DNA of 64,000 nucleotides, taken from the NCBI RefSeq assembly GCF_003463065.1, contig NZ_QSCM01000009.1, forward strand, positions 453 to 64,452, in the 5' to 3' direction. Positions 60,362 through 64,000 of this stretch are shown piece after piece; the first letter of the stretch is position 1; the number at the start of each line of letters is the position of its first letter. The notes under the pieces were generated by a model. It was not told the DNA's origin, made no database searches, and saw nothing but the letters and a program-made list of their open reading frames with translations. Origin of the DNA: Blautia sp. OF03-15BH. GTDB lineage: Bacteria; Bacillota; Clostridia; Lachnospirales; Lachnospiraceae. The position numbers were made by a program, and so were the translations under genes.

Positions 60362-62050
60362 CTATAATAATGCCAATTCCAGCTCTTCCAGCATGGTTTC
60401 CACCTTGAAGGGTTTGGCGATATGACCGTTCATTCCCGCTGCCAGAGCTTTCTTCCGGTCCTCGTCAAAAGCGTTGGCCGTCATGGCCAGGATGGGAATC
60501 TTTCCTCTGGTTCCGAGCAGGTTCCGGATCGCCTTTGTCGCCTCGTAGCCGTTCATTTTCGGCATCTGGATATCCATGAGAACTGCGTCATAATAATCCT
60601 CCGGCTTCTTTTTCAGAGTTTCCACACATTCCTCGCCGTCTCTGGTCCACTCTGCCTGAAGGCCACATTCCTCCAGAAGCGTCACTGCAATCTCCGCGTT
60701 AAGCTCGTTGTCCTCCGCCATCAGAATCCGTTTCCCTTTCAGCATTTCCGCAAGATCTGCCCTTCCATTCTCTTTCTCGCGCTCGGGATCCGGTCCATCT
60801 GCCAGAGCAAACGGAAGCCGTATGATAATCTTCGTGCCGGCTCCAACCTGGCTTTCCACCTCGATAGAACCATCCATAAGCTCCGTCAGGGCTTTCACGA
60901 TGGGAAGCCCCAGGCCGGTTCCCGTCACCTTGCTCTCCGTACTGGTTCGTTCGCGGGTAAACTCTTCAAAAATGTGAGGCAGGTACTCCTCACTCATTCC
61001 GATGCCTGTATCTGTAATCTCAAAACGGTAGGAAACCCAGCCTTCTTTTTTGCAGGGCTCTTCCTGGATCCGCACAGAAACACTGCCGCCCTCCGGCGTA
61101 TACTTGATGGAATTGCTCACAACATTCAGAAGAATCTCCCGCACTTTGGTCCGGTCGCAGCGCACATATTCATGCTCCACCTGAAACTCGCAGCGGTAAG
61201 TCAGCCCTTTCTTGCTGACCGCCGGCTCAAAAACTGCATTCAGCGCTTCCTTCAGCTCCTCAAAATAGCCCACTTCCATTTTCAGTGTGGCTTTACCGCT
61301 CTCGATTCTGGCCATCTCCAGCACATAGTTGATGAGAGACAGAAGAAAGGAACTGGAGGAACGGATCTTCTGGATATAATCCCTGGCCCGCTCTTTTTCA
61401 TCCATATGTTTTTCCAGCAATTCGGAAAAACCGATGATCGCATTCATGGGCGTCCGGATATCATGACTCATATTGAAGAGGAAGCGCGTTTTTGCCTCAT
61501 TGGCCAGCTGTGCCTCCTTCGCCGCTTTTTCCAGCTCCTCTGCATGCACCTGGTCCCTGTAACGCCGCAGCTCAAACTGCCAGTAACCCAGCGTCACGAG
61601 AATGGTCAGCGCAATTACCAGAAGATAACCACCCGCCGCCTGCGTCGTTGACACCCAGCCACCCTGAGGGACAATCTCAAAATACCAGGTGTCGTTCGGT
61701 ACCTCACAGGCTACCTCCATCGTATTCTCAAGGCCTCCGTCCTGGCACTGAGCGATGGAAACCCTCTCCCCGGTAGACATGGTCCGCTTCCAGATCCGGT
61801 AGTGGTAGCCCACATCCTTCAGTTTATCCAGCTCAATCTCATCGATGAATTTTTCCCAGTTGATAACCAGGAATGAAAAACCCCAGAAGGTCTCCTTCCC
61901 CTCTTTCATAAAATAGATCGGATTGAAGAGCAGCATTCCGGTTCCACCCTGCTTCAGCTCAAAAGGTCCTGCAATCGTGTACTCTTTGCTGTCCCTGGCC
62001 AGTCTGGCCTCCATTCTACGCTCCGAATTTTCCAGCATATCAAGACCCAT
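60362..62050 (-). pseudogene. Hybrid sensor histidine kinase, 5' end missing
   Basis: A 562-residue frame with the tail of a CHASE sensor domain (residues 1-110), a membrane segment (about 138-158), a HisKA domain (FNMSHDIRTPMNAIIGFSELL), HATPase motifs (LNVVSNSIKYTPEGG, GTGLGLPIVKAL) and a receiver (ILMAEDNELN, AVLMDIQMPKMNGYEA). CHASE homology continues upstream of the ATG (NQIYPLEGNEAA) to an in-frame stop at about 62091. The first membrane segment and most of the CHASE domain are therefore gone. A cytoplasmic kinase could still be made. Confidence 0.8.
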
Positions 62051-62181
62051 GGCCGCCTCATTTCCCTCCAGGGGATATATCTGGTTGAAATGTCACCTAA
62101 AAAAATATCTGCGCACTTACTGCTATGGAAGTTCCTTTTTAAAAACGGTGTCTAATCGAAATACAAAAAGAAAAATGAACG

Positions 62182-62216
62182 CAAAAAAGACCCTACAGAA
62201 AAATCTGCAAGGTCCA
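62182..62216 (-). terminator. Terminator of the rpoA-rplQ operon
   Basis: GACCTTGCAGA (minus strand) pairs with TCTGTAGGGTC and is followed by six T residues. It lies about 20 bases after the rplQ stop. Confidence 0.85.
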
Positions 62217-62236
62217 TTTTTTTCATCAATCTCAGA

Positions 62237-62755
62237 TTAAACCAGCTCCAGAACAACTTCCATAGCTGCGTCACCTTTACGGAGACCAATCTTAACGATT
62301 CTTGTGTAACCACCGTTGCGGTTAGCGTATTTCGGAGCGATCTCGTTGAAGAGTTTCTCAGTAAGATCGATCTCTTTTGCTTTCTTACCCTCAACCTCTT
62401 TTACAGGGTAGAGAACTTTAGCCATCTGACGACGAGCATGCAGTTTGGAAGGAGCATCTTTCTTGATCTCTTTCTGAACTTCATCGTAAACGGTTGTTTT
62501 CTTTCCGTCAACAACCTCTTTTACTCTCTTGCCGTCTTTGTCCTTGCGGGCAACTTTAGCGGTAACAGTAACGGTCTCAAAGTTGTCTTTCTCACGTACT
62601 GCCATAGCGATCAGGCCTTCAGCGACCTTGCGGATCTCTTTTGCCTTTGCCTCGGTAGTAACGATTTTGCCGTGCTGGATCAGAGCGGTAACCTGGCTTC
62701 TGATCAGTGCTTTTCTCTGGTCTGCAGTTCTGCTAAGTTTTCTATAACCTGCCAT
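62237..62755 (-). CDS. rplQ: 50S ribosomal protein L17
   Basis: A 172-residue protein starting MAGYRKLSRTADQRKALIRSQ at the ATG at 62755 with GGAGG upstream. The C-terminus GGYTRIVKIGLRKGDAAMEVVLEL is canonical. Between about residues 68 and 103 there is a charged insertion (KDKDGKRVKEVVDGKKTTVY) that makes it longer than the 112-130 residues usual elsewhere; many Lachnospiraceae L17 proteins have such an insertion. Last gene of the rpsD-rpoA-rplQ unit. Confidence 0.97.
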   Translation of the reverse strand: MAGYRKLSRTADQRKALIRSQVTALIQHGKIVTTEAKAKEIRKVAEGLIAMAVREKDNFETVTVTAKVARKDKDGKRVKEVVDGKKTTVYDEVQKEIKKDAPSKLHARRQMAKVLYPVKEVEGKKAKEIDLTEKLFNEIAPKYANRNGGYTRIVKIGLRKGDAAMEVVLELV

Positions 62756-62885
62756 TATTCTTTTCCTCCATTTGTGGAACACCAGTTAATGCTCTTCGGT
62801 CTTACTTAAAAGGTGCTGTCTCGTCCATTCATGTTATTTCTGTAAAAGCCCGGTCGTGAGCCTCACAGATAGTAGCTGCGATCGA

Positions 62886-63845
62886 TCACTCGTCGCTGGG
62901 GTTCAGCTGTAAGCCTAACTCCTTCAGTTTGCCTAAAACTTCTTCCAGGGACTTGCGGCCCAGGTTACGAACCTTCATCATATCCTCGGAAGTTCTGTTG
63001 CAGAGCTCCTCAACGGTATTGATGCCGGCACGTTTCAGGCAGTTATAAGAACGAACGGAAAGTTCCAGCTCGTCGATGTTCATCTCCAGAACCTTTTCCT
63101 TCTCGTTGTCTTCTTTTTCAATCATGACCTCTGCGGATTTTGCATTCTCAGAAAGGTCGATAAAGAGATTCAGGTGTGCACTGAGTACCTTAGCGGCAAG
63201 GCTGACTGCCTCGTCCGGAGCCAGAGTTCCATTGGTCCATACGTCCAGTGTCAGTTTATCATAATCGGTAACCTGACCCACACGGGTATTCTCCACCTTC
63301 AGATTGACACGCTCAACAGGAGTGTAGATGGAATCTACAGCGATCACACCGATGGGCATATCATCTGTTTTGCCTTTTTCAGCACTTACATATCCACGAC
63401 CCTTGGTGATGGTCAGCTCCATGTACAGCTTGCTGTCAGCTCCGCCGTTCAGGGTAGCAATGACCTGATCCGGATTCATGATCTCGATATCCTGATCAGC
63501 CTGAATGTCAGCTCCGGTTACAACGCCTTCGCCTTCAAACTCAATGTAAGCAACTTTCGGCTCATTGGTCTCACTGGAATTTTTGATTGCCAGTGATTTG
63601 ATATTCATAATAATTTCAGTGACATCTTCTTTTACGCCCGGAATAGAACTGAATTCATGCAGGACGCCTTCGATTTTAACCTGGCTGACAGCCGCGCCCG
63701 GAAGGGAGGACAGCATAATTCTGCGAAGAGAATTGCCCAGGGTGGTGCCATAACCTCTTTCCAGAGGTTCCACAACAAATCTTCCGTACTTCTTGTCTTC
63801 TGAAATCTCAGCTATCTCAATTTTTGGTTTGTTGAAATCGAACAT
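62886..63845 (-). CDS. rpoA: RNA polymerase subunit alpha
   Basis: A 319-residue protein. The N-terminal domain (about 1-230) has [29 protein letters not shown] for dimerisation and polymerase assembly. After a linker, the C-terminal domain (about 245-315) with [22 protein letters not shown] and [16 protein letters not shown] contacts promoter DNA and regulators. Intact and of normal length. Confidence 0.98.
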   Translation of the reverse strand: MFDFNKPKIEIAEISEDKKYGRFVVEPLERGYGTTLGNSLRRIMLSSLPGAAVSQVKIEGVLHEFSSIPGVKEDVTEIIMNIKSLAIKNSSETNEPKVAYIEFEGEGVVTGADIQADQDIEIMNPDQVIATLNGGADSKLYMELTITKGRGYVSAEKGKTDDMPIGVIAVDSIYTPVERVNLKVENTRVGQVTDYDKLTLDVWTNGTLAPDEAVSLAAKVLSAHLNLFIDLSENAKSAEVMIEKEDNEKEKVLEMNIDELELSVRSYNCLKRAGINTVEELCNRTSEDMMKVRNLGRKSLEEVLGKLKELGLQLNPSDE

Positions 63846-63884
63846 AAGCCCCTCCTTTTTTGGGTTTTAGAATCATGAGGGTGA

Positions 63885-63943
63885 TCCCGAAGGAAACCTC
63901 AAGCGTGCCTGGTAAAACAGACACGCTCGGAAGTTTTCCAGGA
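63885..63943 (-). promoter_or_regulatory. Stem-loop between rpsD and rpoA
   Basis: GAGCGTG and CACGCTT with partly matching outer bases (GGAAAAC/GGTTTCC) form a stem-loop in the rpsD-rpoA spacer. There is no T run, so it is more likely an mRNA processing or translational element than a terminator. Confidence 0.4.
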
Positions 63944-63968
63944 TTCTGATACGAAAATGCGCTGTTAA

Positions 63969-64000
63969 TTATTTAGAATACAGCTCGACGATCAGCATCT
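63969..64000 (-). CDS. rpsD: 30S ribosomal protein S4, last residues only
   Basis: The minus strand ends in MLIVELYSK and a stop at 63969, the invariant C-terminus of S4. The rest lies beyond the right edge. Its position just before rpoA fits the rpsD-rpoA-rplQ order. Confidence 0.88.
   Translation of the reverse strand, partial: MLIVELYSK

Noticed and set aside
1..64000. CRISPR arrays, tRNA genes, rRNA genes and known riboswitches
   Set aside because: None were seen. No regularly spaced repeats, cloverleaf-like sequences or recognisable aptamer cores were found by reading, though weak structured RNAs could be missed without covariance searches.

Overview
The window looks like part of the chromosome of a gut Firmicute of the Lachnospiraceae type (Blautia, Dorea or Ruminococcus-like). 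The reasons are the gene content (rpsD-rpoA-rplQ, ECF transporter plus truA, rplM-rpsI, several GHKL/LytTR two-component pairs, KtrAB and KdpFABC potassium uptake, PTS enzyme I and HPr, many ABC importers), the strong AGGAGG-like ribosome binding sites, and the codon usage. No species can be named from sequence alone. Almost every core gene lies on the minus strand.

Positions 1 to about 22.7 kb are accessory DNA ending at the 3' side of rpsI. From the left there is an IS607-family insertion sequence (tnpA plus a tnpB cut by the window edge). Next is a minus-strand potassium operon: a 63-aa membrane protein, kdpF, kdpA, kdpB, kdpC, a KtrB/TrkH channel, a KtrA/TrkA regulator, and a membrane-tethered LysR-type ligand-binding domain with no DNA-binding part. 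It is followed by an XRE regulator, a C-terminally truncated relaxase, and remains of an RloB/AAA ATPase pair. A second, visibly GC-richer block (about 11.8 to 22.7 kb) carries an exported type III alkyl sulfatase, a DUF1254/DUF1214 lipoprotein, a TetR regulator, a large exported protein of unknown family, a pseudo-receiver, a LytTR response regulator and its GHKL kinase, and a broken tyrosine recombinase. A 33-bp direct repeat containing half of the rpsI terminator flanks this block, so it reads as an integrated element stacked on an older one at the rpsI attachment site.

From 22.7 to 31.7 kb are rpsI, rplM, an acyltransferase-like gene, a lipoprotein/intramembrane protease/two-component group, truA, and ecfT-ecfA2-ecfA1 with its own sigma-A promoter. 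From 31.8 to 38 kb is a maltodextrin-type locus: binding protein, two permeases, malQ and a LacI regulator. Four AACGTT sites lie just downstream of its promoter. From 38 to 62 kb come an iron alcohol dehydrogenase, a ParA-like ATPase with a disordered basic partner, a GNAT enzyme, cyclophilin, an aldo/keto reductase, ptsI, ptsH, nfo, a MoxR-DUF58-DUF4129 operon, an SGNH hydrolase, a MazG-like enzyme, a complete peptide/nickel-type ABC importer, a MYG1-family protein, a PHP phosphoesterase, a HAD hydrolase and a 5'-truncated hybrid kinase. The window ends with rplQ, rpoA and the last codons of rpsD.

In Bacillus and many relatives rpoA-rplQ-ecfA1-ecfA2-ecfT-truA-rplM-rpsI is one continuous cluster. 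Here it is split by about 30 kb of metabolic genes between rplQ and ecfA1, and again by about 4 kb between truA and rplM. All gene calls rest on motif and family recognition by eye; no database search was run.
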